DNA from: Devosia sp. Root413D1
GTDB lineage: Bacteria; Pseudomonadota; Alphaproteobacteria; Rhizobiales; Devosiaceae
Assembly (NCBI RefSeq): GCF_001425235.1
Contig: NZ_LMEA01000009.1
Span: 222,718-286,717 of the forward strand
Direction: 5' to 3'
DNA: 64,000 nucleotides
The position numbers and the translations under genes are program-made. How positions within the stretch are numbered: position 1 is the stretch's first letter; each line of letters opens with the position of its first letter. The notes beneath the pieces are model-generated. The model saw only the letters and a program-made list of their open reading frames with translations, was not told the DNA's origin and did not search any database. Positions 25,571-35,948 of this stretch are shown piece by piece.

Positions 25571-28042
25571 ATGGCGCCGGATAGGGTCCGGAACGATTGG
25601 GGATTCGCAGGTCTGTCAGCGAGTCTGGTGACCCTTGTGAGTGCGTCCCCCGCCCTGGCCCAGGGCATCACTGCCAACAATGTGATGGGCGCTGCGCCCG
25701 TCGCCATCGCGCTGGGCGCCGGCGCCTTCGCACTGATCGCCATGGCGCTGGTGCGCCGCATGCTGCGCGACAACCGGCTGGCGCGCTCACGCGCCGCCGA
25801 ACAGATCGCCGGGCTCCGCGCCCGGGTCGACGAATACGAGGCGCTGCTGTCTGGCGGTCGCGAGATCATTGTGCTGTGGGCCAGCGCCGGTGAAGGCCCG
25901 CGTTTCCTCGGCCAGGCCTCGGCCCTGCTGCCCCCGGGGCGGCGCGCTGAAGCGGTGCTGGATTTCGCCTCCTGGCTCGGCGAGGCCGACGCCGATCGCA
26001 TCGCCCGCGCCATCGAGAACCTGCGGGTTGGCGGCCGCGGCTTCGAGCTGACGCTCAAGGCCGGCGATGGCCGCACCGTGCGTGCCTCGGGCTCGCTGCT
26101 CGGCAACGGCGCCGCCCTCCGGCTCCGGCCGGCAGCGATTGCGCCGCAGGGCGAACTGGTTGCAGCAGCGTCGGTTTCGCAGGCCACGCAGACCGCCACC
26201 GACCACGCCACGGCTCGTACGGTGCTCGCCAGCCTCGGCAAGCCGGCATTCCTCCGTGATGGCGCCGGCCGCCTCGTCTTCGCCAACGCCGCCTATCACG
26301 ACCTGGCGCGGGCGCTCGGCCGCAAGACCAGCGAGAGCCAGCCGGCCGAACTGGTCGATTACGGCCTGCTGCAGCGCAACCGCGCCGTGCTTGGCGATGC
26401 GCGCAAGCCCCAGAGCACCATGGTGACCTTGGGCGAGGTCGGCGATTTCGAGGTCGTCGATTTCCCGGTCAACGGTGGCTCGGCCGGTTACCTGCATGCC
26501 AGGCAGGACAGTGCCCCACGCGATCCGGGCCTGTCGCATCTCAGCGCCATCATTGACGCCCTTGCGACGCCGATCGCCATCTTCAATCCCAACCGCGAGC
26601 TGGTGCAGTTCAACCGCGCCTATTGCGCCATGTGGGACATTGACCCGAACTGGCTGAAGCTCGGCATGGACGAGCGCGCCATCCTCGACAAGCTCCGCAC
26701 CGACGGCAAGCTGCCCAACGAGCCTGACTACCAGGGCTGGCGCACCCGGCACCTCAGTGCCTACCAGCTCCGCGTCCCCAAGGAACTGGAGCCCTGGCAC
26801 CTGCCCGATGGCCGCACCGTGCAGGTGATCGCCGCCCCGGCCGGGCCGAAGGGCGGGGTGATCTACGTGTTCGAGGACATTACCGACCAGCTGAACTTGA
26901 AGAGCCAGCACAAGGTGGTGCTGGACGTACAGCGCTCGACCCTCAACGCCCTGAGCGAAGCGGTGGCGGTGTTCGGCACCAACGGGCGGCTGACGCTGTC
27001 GAACCCGAAACTCTCGACCGTGTGGAAGCTGCCGGCCAACCTCCTCGCCGAGACGCCGCATATCGACCAGATCGCCGAAGCCGCGGCGCGGGCGCTGCCC
27101 GAGGACGGGGCGACGATCTGGCGCGACCTCAAGCGCTCGATCATCGACCTCAACCCGACGCGCTCGGACCGGCAGGGCCGCATCACCCGGGCCGACGGCA
27201 AGCTGATCGACTATGCCATCGTGCGGCTGCCCGACGGGCAGACGATGATGACCTTCCTCGATGTCACCGAGAGCGCCAACTACCAGCGCGTGCTGAAGGA
27301 GCGCAACGACGCGCTGATCACCGCCGACCGGCTGAAGGATGCGTTCGTGCAGAACGTCTCCTACGAACTGCGCTCGCCGCTCACCAACATCATCGGCTTC
27401 GCCGACCTGCTCGCCTCGGGCGCCGCCGGCGAACTCAACGACAAGCAGCACAGCTATACCGACTTCATCCGCGCCTCGAGCGCCACGCTGGGCGTGTTGA
27501 TCGACAACATCCTCGACCTCGCGACGGTCGATGCCGGCATTGCCGAATTGCAGCCCGAACCGCAGGATGTCGCCACGCTGGTCGACAAGGCGCGCGCCGG
27601 CCTCGCCGCCACCTTCCCCGATATCGATGGCGAGCCCTCGCTCAACCTCAAGGTCATCGTCGAACCCGACCTGCCGCCATTCATCGCCGACGGCACCCGC
27701 ATCGTGAACGTGCTCTATAACCTGCTCTCGAACGCCGCCCGCTTCTCCGAACCGGGTGGCGAGGTGCGGCTCACCGTCAGCGGCCGCACCGGCCGCATCC
27801 AGTTCGTCGTCGAGGACGAAGGCGCCCCGATGAGCGAGGAAATGCGCGTCGCGCTGCTCGATCGCAACGAGGCGTTGGCCGGCCCGGTCCGCCAGCGCGG
27901 CGCCGGCCTCGGCCTCTCGATCGTCCGCGCCTTCGTCAACATGCATGGCGGCACCATCGCGGTGGAGCGGCGCGAGCCGCGCGGCACCCGCGTGGTGGTG
28001 AGCCTTCCGAGCGACGCCGCCATGGCCGGCGCCGCCGAGTAG
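25571..28042 (+). CDS. divL: DivL-type cell-cycle pseudo-histidine kinase
   Basis: 823 residues. A signal-like N-terminus and one membrane helix (about 40-62) precede PAS domains (about 220-300, 320-440 and 450-570) and a kinase core. The H-box reads NVSYELRSPLTNI with Tyr598 where kinases have the phospho-accepting His, the hallmark of DivL. The N-box LYNLLSNAARFSE and G-box GAGLGLSIV are intact. In Caulobacter DivL interacts with CckA and DivK to control CtrA phosphorylation; the same role is inferred here. ATG 25571 follows GGGGCAG. It precedes tsaE by 38 bases. Confidence 0.9.
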   Translation: MAPDRVRNDWGFAGLSASLVTLVSASPALAQGITANNVMGAAPVAIALGAGAFALIAMALVRRMLRDNRLARSRAAEQIAGLRARVDEYEALLSGGREIIVLWASAGEGPRFLGQASALLPPGRRAEAVLDFASWLGEADADRIARAIENLRVGGRGFELTLKAGDGRTVRASGSLLGNGAALRLRPAAIAPQGELVAAASVSQATQTATDHATARTVLASLGKPAFLRDGAGRLVFANAAYHDLARALGRKTSESQPAELVDYGLLQRNRAVLGDARKPQSTMVTLGEVGDFEVVDFPVNGGSAGYLHARQDSAPRDPGLSHLSAIIDALATPIAIFNPNRELVQFNRAYCAMWDIDPNWLKLGMDERAILDKLRTDGKLPNEPDYQGWRTRHLSAYQLRVPKELEPWHLPDGRTVQVIAAPAGPKGGVIYVFEDITDQLNLKSQHKVVLDVQRSTLNALSEAVAVFGTNGRLTLSNPKLSTVWKLPANLLAETPHIDQIAEAAARALPEDGATIWRDLKRSIIDLNPTRSDRQGRITRADGKLIDYAIVRLPDGQTMMTFLDVTESANYQRVLKERNDALITADRLKDAFVQNVSYELRSPLTNIIGFADLLASGAAGELNDKQHSYTDFIRASSATLGVLIDNILDLATVDAGIAELQPEPQDVATLVDKARAGLAATFPDIDGEPSLNLKVIVEPDLPPFIADGTRIVNVLYNLLSNAARFSEPGGEVRLTVSGRTGRIQFVVEDEGAPMSEEMRVALLDRNEALAGPVRQRGAGLGLSIVRAFVNMHGGTIAVERREPRGTRVVVSLPSDAAMAGAAE

Positions 28043-28080
28043 GGCTTTTCGCCGTCGCGCGCTGACGCTATTGCAGTGCC

Positions 28081-28527
28081 ATGACTGACCAGCACCTGTT
28101 CCTCGCCGACGATGACGCGACCGCCGCCTTTGGGCGACGGTTGGCCGCTCGCCTGGTTCCCGGCGATCGTCTCCTGCTCTATGGCGATCTGGGCGCGGGC
28201 AAGACGGCGCTCGCACGGTCGATCATTCGTGCGCTGGTCGGCGATGACATGCTGGACGTTCCCTCGCCCACCTTTGCGCTGGTTCAGCCGTATGAAGCTG
28301 GGGAGCAATCGATTCTCCATGCAGACCTCTACCGGGTCGTTGATGAGCGCGAGGTCGATGAACTCGGCCTTTCCGACACCCCAGGGGCGATCGTGCTGGT
28401 CGAATGGCCGGGACGGGCCTCGCACCACTTCATCGATAGCGCGACTGGCGAGTTCGAGCTGACCGTTCCGCCAGGCGGCGACGGTCGTCATGTGCGATAC
28501 AATTTCGCTGATGAGCGCGTCGTCTAG
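28081..28527 (+). CDS. tsaE: tRNA threonylcarbamoyladenosine biosynthesis ATPase TsaE
   Basis: 148 residues. The P-loop GDLGAGKTAL (35-44), the switch motif PSPTF (61-65) and HADLYR identify TsaE, which supports TsaB-TsaD in making t6A37 in ANN-decoding tRNAs. In many rhizobia a sugar-phosphotransferase and a nucleotidyltransferase (AmgK/MurU-like) follow before addB; here addB follows directly. Confidence 0.94.
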   Translation: MTDQHLFLADDDATAAFGRRLAARLVPGDRLLLYGDLGAGKTALARSIIRALVGDDMLDVPSPTFALVQPYEAGEQSILHADLYRVVDEREVDELGLSDTPGAIVLVEWPGRASHHFIDSATGEFELTVPPGGDGRHVRYNFADERVV

Positions 28528-28569
28528 GCGGCTGGACTTCCCGCGCCCCACCGAGTCAAATCGCCGACC

Positions 28570-31524
28570 ATGCGCCGCGACTCGCTCTTCACTATCGCGC
28601 CCCACGCGCCCTTTCTCGCGACGCTCGCCGAGCGGGTGCTCGATGGCCGCTTGCTGGGCGATTGGCCGCGCCAGGGTGCCTTCTGGCTGAGCGACATCAC
28701 CATCATCCTCCCCACCCGTCGCGCCCGTTTCGTCCTCGCCGAAGAGTTCGCGCGGCGCCTCGGTGGCACCGTGCTGCTGCCCGATATCCGCACCTTTGGC
28801 GGTGAGGTGGCAGATGAGGAGCCGTTCCTGCCGCCCTTCGATGCGCCGGCCAGTAAGCCCGCGGCGTCGCTGCTTGAGCGCCGGCTGACCCTCTCTCATC
28901 TGGTGCGGCTGTTTGCCGAGCGGGCCGAGAGCTTTGCTACCCCGCCCAACCCGGCGGAGATCTTTTGGCTCGCCGATTCACTCGGCGAGGTGATCGACGA
29001 TTTCACCATTGCCGGCATCGCCACCGAAAAGCTCAAGGATCTGGTGCCCGAAGAGCTGGCCGATAACTGGCAGAAGGTGCTGGAGTTCCTCGATGTGGCG
29101 CTGAAGGCCTGGCCGGCGATCCTCGCCGAACGCGGCCGCATCGACGCCGCCACCGCCCGGAATGAGCGGCTGCTGCGGCAGGCCGGGGCAGCGAGCTTTG
29201 TCTATGGCAACCGCCCGGTGATCGCCGCCGGCTCCACTGGCTCGATCCCCGCCACGGCGGCGCTGCTCAAGGCCGTGGCCGCATTGCCGCGTGGCGTGGT
29301 GGTGCTGCCGGGGCTCGATACCTCGTTCACCCCGGATCGCCACGACCGGATGATCAACGGCGAGACCACCCAGGGCCATCCGCAATATGGCCTGATGAAG
29401 CTGCTGCGCAGCCTCGAGGCCGGCGTCGGCGAGGTGGTGGAGCTTGGTGGAGAAACGCCGCGCACCGCGCTGGTGCAGGCAGCACTGGCGCCGGCCAGCG
29501 AAACCCCGGCCTGGCCCATCCTCCGCGCCGATATTCCGGTGAGCCGGGCGCTCGACGGTGTCAGCATCCTCGCCGCCCGCAACGCCGACGTCGAAGCCCG
29601 CGCCATCGCGCTCGCCGCCCGCGCCACGCTGGCTGAGAAGAAGACCGTCGGCATCGTGGCGCGCGACCAGACGCTGGCCCGGCGCATCGCAGCCGAACTC
29701 AACCGCCACGGCGTGGTGGTCGATGACGCCGCTGGCACACCGCTGTTCCAGTCGGCCGCCGGGCGGCTGGCGCGGCAGGTGCTGGCCATCGCCACCGACG
29801 ACTATGCGCCGGTCGACATCATCTCGCTGCTCCGCAACGCCGCCGTGTCGCTGAGCCTCGACCGCTTCCTCGTCCGCAAGCTCACCGACCATCTCGACCT
29901 GCGGCTGCGTTCGGAGCGCCCCGGCGCCGGCATCGCCGGGTTGCGGGCCCTGTCCGACCACGCCGAACTGCCGGCGCTGCTCGATCGGCTCGATGCGGCG
30001 ATGGCGCCGATCGTGACGCTCAGGACGCGCGAGCGCATCACCGCTCCCGAACTCGCCTCGGCGCTCTTGACGACGCTCGATGCGCTGATCGCCGAAGCCG
30101 AGCTGCCGGGGATGGCCGAGCTCCGCCGCTGGGCCGAGGAACTGGTGGCGCTCGACCAGGGCGGCACCGCTTTCGCGCCGTTCGACCTCGAAGCCGTGCT
30201 CGAGGCGCTGCTCACCGGCACCAAGACGCAGAACCCGGTGCCGGCGCGCGATGACATCCATATCTGGGGCGAGCTCGAAGCCCGCCTGATGAACCCCGAC
30301 CTGATGATCCTCGCCGGCATGAACGAGGATATCTGGCCGCCGGTCGCCGACCCTGGCCCCTGGCTCAGCCGCGGCATGCGGATCGGCATCGGGCTCGAGC
30401 CGCCCGAGCGCCGGCAGGGCCAGGCGGCGCATGACTTCGTCATGGCCGCCGGCAATGCCGAGGTGATCATCGCCTATGCCGAGCGCATCGGCACCTCGCC
30501 GGCGCTGCCTTCGCCGCTGCTGCAGCGGCTCTATGCCTTTATCGGCGAGAGCGAGGCGAAGCTGGCCCGGGCGCGGGGCATGCGCTGGTTGGCTGAAGCC
30601 GATGCGATCGATCATGCCGGCGTGCCGCGCCCGGCCGAGCGGCCGTCGCCCAATCCGCCTGCCCGCATCCGCCCACGGCGACTGTCGATCACCGAGATCG
30701 AGCCGCTGATGCGCTCGCCCTACGACATCTACGCCCGGCACGTGCTCGCCCTCAAACGGATCGAGCCGCTCGGGACCGAGCCGAGCGCGCGCGAGCGCGG
30801 CACCATGATCCACGGCGTGTTCGAGAAATTCGTCCACGCCGGGCTCGATCTCGAACTGCCCGAAGCGCTGCCCGAGATGATGGAGATGGCGCGCGACGCC
30901 TTTGCCGGGCTCGACGCCATCAAGGAGCGTCGCGACATCTGGCTGAAGCGCTTCGAGCGCGCCGCCCGGCAGTTCCTCGACTATGAGCGGCGGCGCGATG
31001 CCGAGATCGTCGAGCGCCACGCCGAGACCAAGGGCGAATGGCTGTTTCCGGCGCTCGACAACTTCACCCTCGTCGGCAAGGCCGACCGGCTCGACCTGAA
31101 GCGCGACGGCACGCTCGAAATCATCGACTTCAAGACCGGCGGCGTGCCGCAGCCCAAGGACATGACCGCGTTCGATGCGCCGCAGCTGCTGCTGGAAGCG
31201 GCAATGGCCCGCGCCGGGGTGTTCCCCGGCATCTCGCCCCGCGACAGCTCGGCGCTCACCTACATCAAGATCGGCCTCGGGCCGGCAGCGTTCCAGATCA
31301 AGCCGTTCAAGCTGGTGAAGGGCATGAGCCTGATGGATGCGGTGGGCGAGATCGAACGCCGCATGCAGCGGCATGTCGAGGCCTTCCTGCTGCAGGACGG
31401 GCTGCCGATGGCGGCGCGCATCCGGCCGCGGGTGGAAACCGGGAGGAAATCGTATCCGGGGCCGTACGATCACCTGGCGCGCACCGACGAATGGACGCTG
31501 ACCGCCGGAGTGGATGATCCATGA
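28570..31524 (+). CDS. addB: Double-strand break repair protein AddB
   Basis: 984 residues, the alphaproteobacterial AddB length. The N-terminal helicase-like half (IILPTRRARFVLAEEF) has degenerate motifs. The C-terminal RecB-type nuclease has GKADRLDL and EIIDFKTGG. With AddA it resects broken ends for RecA loading. The stop overlaps the addA ATG by 4 bases (ATGA), coupling the subunits. Confidence 0.94.
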   Translation: MRRDSLFTIAPHAPFLATLAERVLDGRLLGDWPRQGAFWLSDITIILPTRRARFVLAEEFARRLGGTVLLPDIRTFGGEVADEEPFLPPFDAPASKPAASLLERRLTLSHLVRLFAERAESFATPPNPAEIFWLADSLGEVIDDFTIAGIATEKLKDLVPEELADNWQKVLEFLDVALKAWPAILAERGRIDAATARNERLLRQAGAASFVYGNRPVIAAGSTGSIPATAALLKAVAALPRGVVVLPGLDTSFTPDRHDRMINGETTQGHPQYGLMKLLRSLEAGVGEVVELGGETPRTALVQAALAPASETPAWPILRADIPVSRALDGVSILAARNADVEARAIALAARATLAEKKTVGIVARDQTLARRIAAELNRHGVVVDDAAGTPLFQSAAGRLARQVLAIATDDYAPVDIISLLRNAAVSLSLDRFLVRKLTDHLDLRLRSERPGAGIAGLRALSDHAELPALLDRLDAAMAPIVTLRTRERITAPELASALLTTLDALIAEAELPGMAELRRWAEELVALDQGGTAFAPFDLEAVLEALLTGTKTQNPVPARDDIHIWGELEARLMNPDLMILAGMNEDIWPPVADPGPWLSRGMRIGIGLEPPERRQGQAAHDFVMAAGNAEVIIAYAERIGTSPALPSPLLQRLYAFIGESEAKLARARGMRWLAEADAIDHAGVPRPAERPSPNPPARIRPRRLSITEIEPLMRSPYDIYARHVLALKRIEPLGTEPSARERGTMIHGVFEKFVHAGLDLELPEALPEMMEMARDAFAGLDAIKERRDIWLKRFERAARQFLDYERRRDAEIVERHAETKGEWLFPALDNFTLVGKADRLDLKRDGTLEIIDFKTGGVPQPKDMTAFDAPQLLLEAAMARAGVFPGISPRDSSALTYIKIGLGPAAFQIKPFKLVKGMSLMDAVGEIERRMQRHVEAFLLQDGLPMAARIRPRVETGRKSYPGPYDHLARTDEWTLTAGVDDP

Positions 31525-34500
31525 GCCGGCGCCTCTTGAGCCCGATGCCGCAGCAGATCGTTGCGGCGCAGCGCGACGCCTCGGACCCCGAGCGCAGTGT
31601 CTGGGTGACGGCCAATGCCGGCTCGGGCAAGACCTATGTGCTGACCGCCCGGGTGCTGCGGCTGCTGCTTTCGGGCGCCAAGCCCGAGGAGATCCTCTGC
31701 CTCACCTACACCAAGGCCGCAGCAGCCGAGATGCGCGGCCGCGTCGCCGAGCGGCTGGGGCAGTGGGCGCTGGAAAGCGAAGATGAGCTGATCAAGGACC
31801 TGACGGCGCTCTCTGGTGTGCCGCCGACCCCGGCAATGCGGCTGCGCGCCCGTTCGCTGTTCGCCCGGGCGCTCGAGGCTCCGGGTGGCCTGCGCATCCA
31901 GACCATCCACGCCTTCTGCGAGAGTGTGCTGCACCGCTTCCCGCGCGAGGCGGCGGTGCCGTTCGATTTCAGCGTGCTGGAAGAGCACCAGCGCGACAGC
32001 ATGCTGCTCGAAGCGCGCGAGACCGTGCTCGCGGCAGGCCTGCGCGGCAGTGGCGAGGCGGCGGCGGTGGAAACGCTGTTCGGCCTGCTCAGCGATTTCC
32101 AGATCGAGACCGCCATCCTCGAAGCGCTGAACCAGCAGCGCACCCTCAGGCCGGTGCTGGCGCAGCCGCAGGCGGCGAAGCGCGAATTGCAGAAGCTCGT
32201 CGGCAATGTCGGCAGCATCGACGAGGTGATGGCGGAGATCAGCTCGGGCTACGGCCTCAGCCGCGACGACCACGCCGCGATCTTCGCGCTGATCACCCCC
32301 GACCCCTACGGCACCGACTTCGTCGACCGGCTTGGCCAGATCGACCCTGGCAAGCCCGATGCCGACGACCTGCTCGATGCCTTCCTGACCCAGGCCGATC
32401 GCACGGCGCGCAAGACCTTGATCAAGAAGGCCACCGCGGCGCTGATCCCCGACGTTGCGGCCCGCCTCGTGGCCGAGGGCCAGCGACTCGAACAGCTCTA
32501 CCAGAAGCTGGTGACGGCCGAACTGGTGGCGCGCAGCGAGGCGATGCTCGACGTGGTGGCGGCGATCTCGGCGCATTACGAGAAGGCCAAGCGGGCCCGC
32601 TCGCTGCTCGATTTCGATGACCTGATCGAAAAGCTCGCGGCGCTGCTGCGCGATGAGGAGCAGGGCCCCTGGGTGCGCTACAAGCTCGATGCCGGCCTCA
32701 GCCACATCCTCGTCGACGAGGGGCAGGACACCAACCCGCTGCAATGGCAGGTGGTGGGGGCGCTGATCGACGATTTCTTTTTCGGCGACAGCGCCGCCGA
32801 CCGGCCGCGCACGCTGTTCGCGGTGGGCGACCAGAAGCAGTCGATCTTCTCGTTCCAGGGCGCCGACCCAAAAGTGTTCGTCGAGGCCGGGCGGCAATAC
32901 GCCTTCAGCGCCCGCGCCGCGCATTTCGAGATCACCCCGGTGCCGCTGCGCTACAGTTTTCGCACCCTGCCTAACGTACTGAACGCCGTCGACGAGGTGT
33001 TCAAGCGCGCCGACCTCAAGGACGGGGCGCTCGAGGCGACGGGTGTTGCGCATTCGACCGCCCGCGCCGATGCCGGGGGCGTGGTGACCCTGTGGCCGCC
33101 GATCAAGGATCAGGCGGAAGAGACCGACCCCGAGAACTGGCCAACCGAGCCGCCGCTGATCCAGACGCAGAGCGCCCAGCGCCAGGTGGCGGAAAAGATC
33201 GCCCGGGAGATCAAGGGCTGGATCGATGCGAAGCGCCCGCTCGGGCCGCGCGGCAAGGCGGTGAGCGCCGACGATGTGCTGATCCTCGTTCAGGTGCGCA
33301 GCATCCTGTTCCACGAGATCATCCGGGCGCTGATCCGCGCCGGGGTGCCGACACCGGGGGCCGACCGGCTGGCGGTCACCACCCATATCGGCGTCCTCGA
33401 TATGATGGCGCTCGGCGATGTGCTGAGCAACCCGGCCGACGACTTGCAGCTGGCGGCCTTGCTGCGCTCGCCGCTGTTCGACGTCAGCGAGGATGACCTC
33501 CTGGCGGTGGCGCAGCCGCGTGGCGACAAGCGGCTGTGGCGGGCCATCGAAAGCGCTGAAATCCCCTCGGTAAAGGCGGCCTATGACCAGCTCTATCGCT
33601 GGCGCAACCGGCTGGATTTCGAGCGGCCGTTCAACTTCTACGCCGACGTGCTCTATGCCGGCGGCGGCCTCAAGCGGATGCGCGGCCGCTTCGGCTCGGA
33701 GATCGACGACGTGATGGCCGAGTTCCTCGACCTGGCGCTGTCGCATGAGCAATCGCCGCAGCCCTCGCTGCTCGGCTTTCTTGCCGAACTCCGCTCGCGC
33801 GAGGTGACCATCAAGCGCGAGCTGGCCGAAGGCGGCGCCGGCGTGCGGGTGATGACGGTGCATGGCGCCAAGGGGCTCGAAGCGCCGATCGTCATCCTCG
33901 CGGACGCCGCCAGCACCGAGCGCGGCCGCGACCGGCGCAGCATCTACTTGCGGGCACAGCCGCCGCTCTTCGTCCACGCCTCGTCGTCGGCAACCCATGC
34001 CCCGGCCACATCAGGCTTCAAGGACGAGGCCGACAGCGACCAGCTCAAGGAATACTGGCGGAAGCTCTACGTCGCCATGACCCGCGCCGAGGACGAGCTC
34101 TATGTCACCGGCTACCTGACCAAGCAGGGCAAGGTCGATGGCAGCTGGTACGAGGCGATCGAGCAGGGGCTGGGGCCGCTGAGCGAAAGCCTCACCGATG
34201 CCGAGGGCAATACCGCGGCGCTGCTCTATCCCAGGGAGAGGCCGGCGCCGGCGAAGCTGAAGCCGGTCGAGGCGCTGGTCGACCTCGGTGGCATGGGGCT
34301 CGATCTGAAGCCGCTGCCGGAGCGCAAGGTGCGCAAGGTCTTGCGGCCATCGAGCGTCGAGACGCCGTCCGATCCCGACCGCACGCTGGCGACGCGGCTT
34401 GAAGAGGGGCTCGACCCCACGACGGCGCGGCTCGCCGGTACGGCGCTTCATGCCTTGCTGCAGCACCTCGCCAAGGTTGCACTGCCCGATCGGCCGGCAG

Positions 34501-34940
34501 TCGCGGCGCGGGCGCTGCCGCTGCTGCTGCCCGAAGCACCCGACCAACATCAGGGGCTGGCGACGAAGGCACTGTCGATCCTGTCGCGGCCGGAGCTCCA
34601 GCACCTGTTTGCCGAGGGCAGCCGCGCCGAAGTGCCGTTCCTTGCGACCGCGCTGCATAAGGGCGAGACGGTGACCATTGCCGGCCGCATCGACCGGATC
34701 GTCGTGACGCCGGGTGGCGTGCTGCTGGTCGATTTCAAGTCCGATGCCGACCCGATGATGGAACCCGAGCGGGTCAAACCCGGTTACCTCCTGCAGCTCG
34801 GGCTCTATGCGCTTGTTGCAAAGCAGCTTTTCCCGGGACAGAGGATAGAAACCGGCATCCTCTGGACTGGGTTGGAATCGCTGCTAAAATTGCCCGACGC
34901 CGCCTTGGCAAACGCGGCGCGGGGGTTCACCATCCGGTGA
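31521..34940 (+). CDS. addA: Double-strand break repair helicase-nuclease AddA
   Basis: 1139 residues. UvrD-type helicase: Walker A TANAGSGKTYVL near the start, Walker B VDEGQDTNPLQW (most relatives read DEAQDT), motif III GDQKQSIFSFQGAD and late motifs VMTVHGAKGLEAP and YVAMTRAEDELYVT. The C-terminal nuclease motif LVDFKSDADP completes the enzyme. It is translated together with AddB and followed after 79 bases by trxA, as in rhizobia. Confidence 0.95.
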   Translation: MSRRLLSPMPQQIVAAQRDASDPERSVWVTANAGSGKTYVLTARVLRLLLSGAKPEEILCLTYTKAAAAEMRGRVAERLGQWALESEDELIKDLTALSGVPPTPAMRLRARSLFARALEAPGGLRIQTIHAFCESVLHRFPREAAVPFDFSVLEEHQRDSMLLEARETVLAAGLRGSGEAAAVETLFGLLSDFQIETAILEALNQQRTLRPVLAQPQAAKRELQKLVGNVGSIDEVMAEISSGYGLSRDDHAAIFALITPDPYGTDFVDRLGQIDPGKPDADDLLDAFLTQADRTARKTLIKKATAALIPDVAARLVAEGQRLEQLYQKLVTAELVARSEAMLDVVAAISAHYEKAKRARSLLDFDDLIEKLAALLRDEEQGPWVRYKLDAGLSHILVDEGQDTNPLQWQVVGALIDDFFFGDSAADRPRTLFAVGDQKQSIFSFQGADPKVFVEAGRQYAFSARAAHFEITPVPLRYSFRTLPNVLNAVDEVFKRADLKDGALEATGVAHSTARADAGGVVTLWPPIKDQAEETDPENWPTEPPLIQTQSAQRQVAEKIAREIKGWIDAKRPLGPRGKAVSADDVLILVQVRSILFHEIIRALIRAGVPTPGADRLAVTTHIGVLDMMALGDVLSNPADDLQLAALLRSPLFDVSEDDLLAVAQPRGDKRLWRAIESAEIPSVKAAYDQLYRWRNRLDFERPFNFYADVLYAGGGLKRMRGRFGSEIDDVMAEFLDLALSHEQSPQPSLLGFLAELRSREVTIKRELAEGGAGVRVMTVHGAKGLEAPIVILADAASTERGRDRRSIYLRAQPPLFVHASSSATHAPATSGFKDEADSDQLKEYWRKLYVAMTRAEDELYVTGYLTKQGKVDGSWYEAIEQGLGPLSESLTDAEGNTAALLYPRERPAPAKLKPVEALVDLGGMGLDLKPLPERKVRKVLRPSSVETPSDPDRTLATRLEEGLDPTTARLAGTALHALLQHLAKVALPDRPAVAARALPLLLPEAPDQHQGLATKALSILSRPELQHLFAEGSRAEVPFLATALHKGETVTIAGRIDRIVVTPGGVLLVDFKSDADPMMEPERVKPGYLLQLGLYALVAKQLFPGQRIETGILWTGLESLLKLPDAALANAARGFTIR

Positions 34941-35019
34941 CGTTCGTTGAAGTCACGCTGGACTCTACCTAGCTTTTGGATCAAACAGACCGCCGCTTTC
35001 AACCCAAAAGGCAATCCCA

Positions 35020-35343
35020 ATGACAACCCACGTTTCCGACGCCAATTTTGGCGAGGAAGTCCTGTCCTCGAAAGAGCCCGTGCTCGTAGATTTCTGGGCC
35101 GAGTGGTGTGGCCCGTGTCGCGCCATCTCGCCGGTTCTGGAAGAGCTCTCGGCTGAGCTGCAGGGCAAGGTGAAGATCGTCAAGCTGAACGTCGACGACA
35201 ACCCGAACACCACCGTCAAGTACGGCGTCCGTTCGATCCCGACGATGATCCTGTTCAAAGGCGGCGAAGCCGCCGACATGAAGATCGGCGCCGGCACCCC
35301 GAAGGCCGGCCTCGCGAAGTGGCTCGAGAGCCACGCTGCCTAA
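35020..35343 (+). CDS. trxA: Thioredoxin
   Basis: 107 residues, a full-length thioredoxin fold with active site WCGPC (Cys30, Cys33) and the cis-Pro loop IPTM. It is the general cytoplasmic disulfide reductant. It lies directly after addA and ends at a strong terminator. Confidence 0.96.
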   Translation: MTTHVSDANFGEEVLSSKEPVLVDFWAEWCGPCRAISPVLEELSAELQGKVKIVKLNVDDNPNTTVKYGVRSIPTMILFKGGEAADMKIGAGTPKAGLAKWLESHAA

Positions 35344-35372
35344 GGGCGCGTCACTCGCTGCTTCCAATAAGA

Positions 35373-35410
35373 AAACGCCGCTGGCACCCGCCGGCGGCGT
35401 TTCTCTTTTC
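35373..35410 (+). terminator. Rho-independent terminator of trxA
   Basis: AAACGCCGC.GG pairs with CC.GCGGCGTTT around CACCCG, followed by CTCTTTT. Confidence 0.85.
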
Positions 35411-35564
35411 ATCCACGACGGAAATTGCGGGTGGGGTGTGAGGTAGGCGCGACGCTGCGGGCGAGCATAATTGGTCGACACTCAGCGTAGGGACGCAAAC
35501 CTATCCCTTCCCACCGCGCCCGACTCCCTGTAGCTTCCATCGCCAATCGACGATGGAGACGATT

Positions 35565-35888
35565 ATGGGTACGCGCGTCAACGACCAGAACTTCGAAGCC
35601 GAAGTGCTGAACTCAAGTAAGCCCGTACTGGTCGATTTCTGGGCCGAATGGTGCCCGCCCTGCAAGGCGATGGACCCGATCCTCGACGACCTCACCACCG
35701 AGCTCGCCGCCAAGGTGAAGATCGTCAAGCTCGACGTCGATGCCAACCCTTCGACCGTGGTGAAGTACAATGTGCGCGCCATGCCGACGCTGATCGTCTT
35801 CAAGGATGGTGAGCCGGTGGATTTCAAGGTCGGCGCCGGCCAGTCGCGCGTGCAGCTGATCAAGTGGCTGGATCAGTTCGCCGCATAA
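35565..35888 (+). CDS. Thioredoxin paralogue with CPPC active site
   Basis: 107 residues, close in sequence to the preceding thioredoxin (shared VLVDFWAEWC, KVKIVKL, KWL) but with WCPPC (Cys30-Pro-Pro-Cys33) and MPTL at the cis-Pro loop. ATG 35565 is preferred to 35553 because GGAG lies at the right distance. It has its own promoter region after the trxA terminator. The CPPC motif should alter redox potential or partner choice. It is probably a tandem duplicate with a specialised role. Confidence 0.9.
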   Translation: MGTRVNDQNFEAEVLNSSKPVLVDFWAEWCPPCKAMDPILDDLTTELAAKVKIVKLDVDANPSTVVKYNVRAMPTLIVFKDGEPVDFKVGAGQSRVQLIKWLDQFAA

Positions 35889-35948
35889 TTTCACGCGCGA
35901 TTTTCCGGTGCGATCGGGCATAGTCACCGCCCCGCACCGGAGGACTGC

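Noticed and set aside
25787-33998. Very long minus-strand frames opposite divL, addB and addA
   Set aside because: They mirror conserved plus-strand genes and show no domain of their own.
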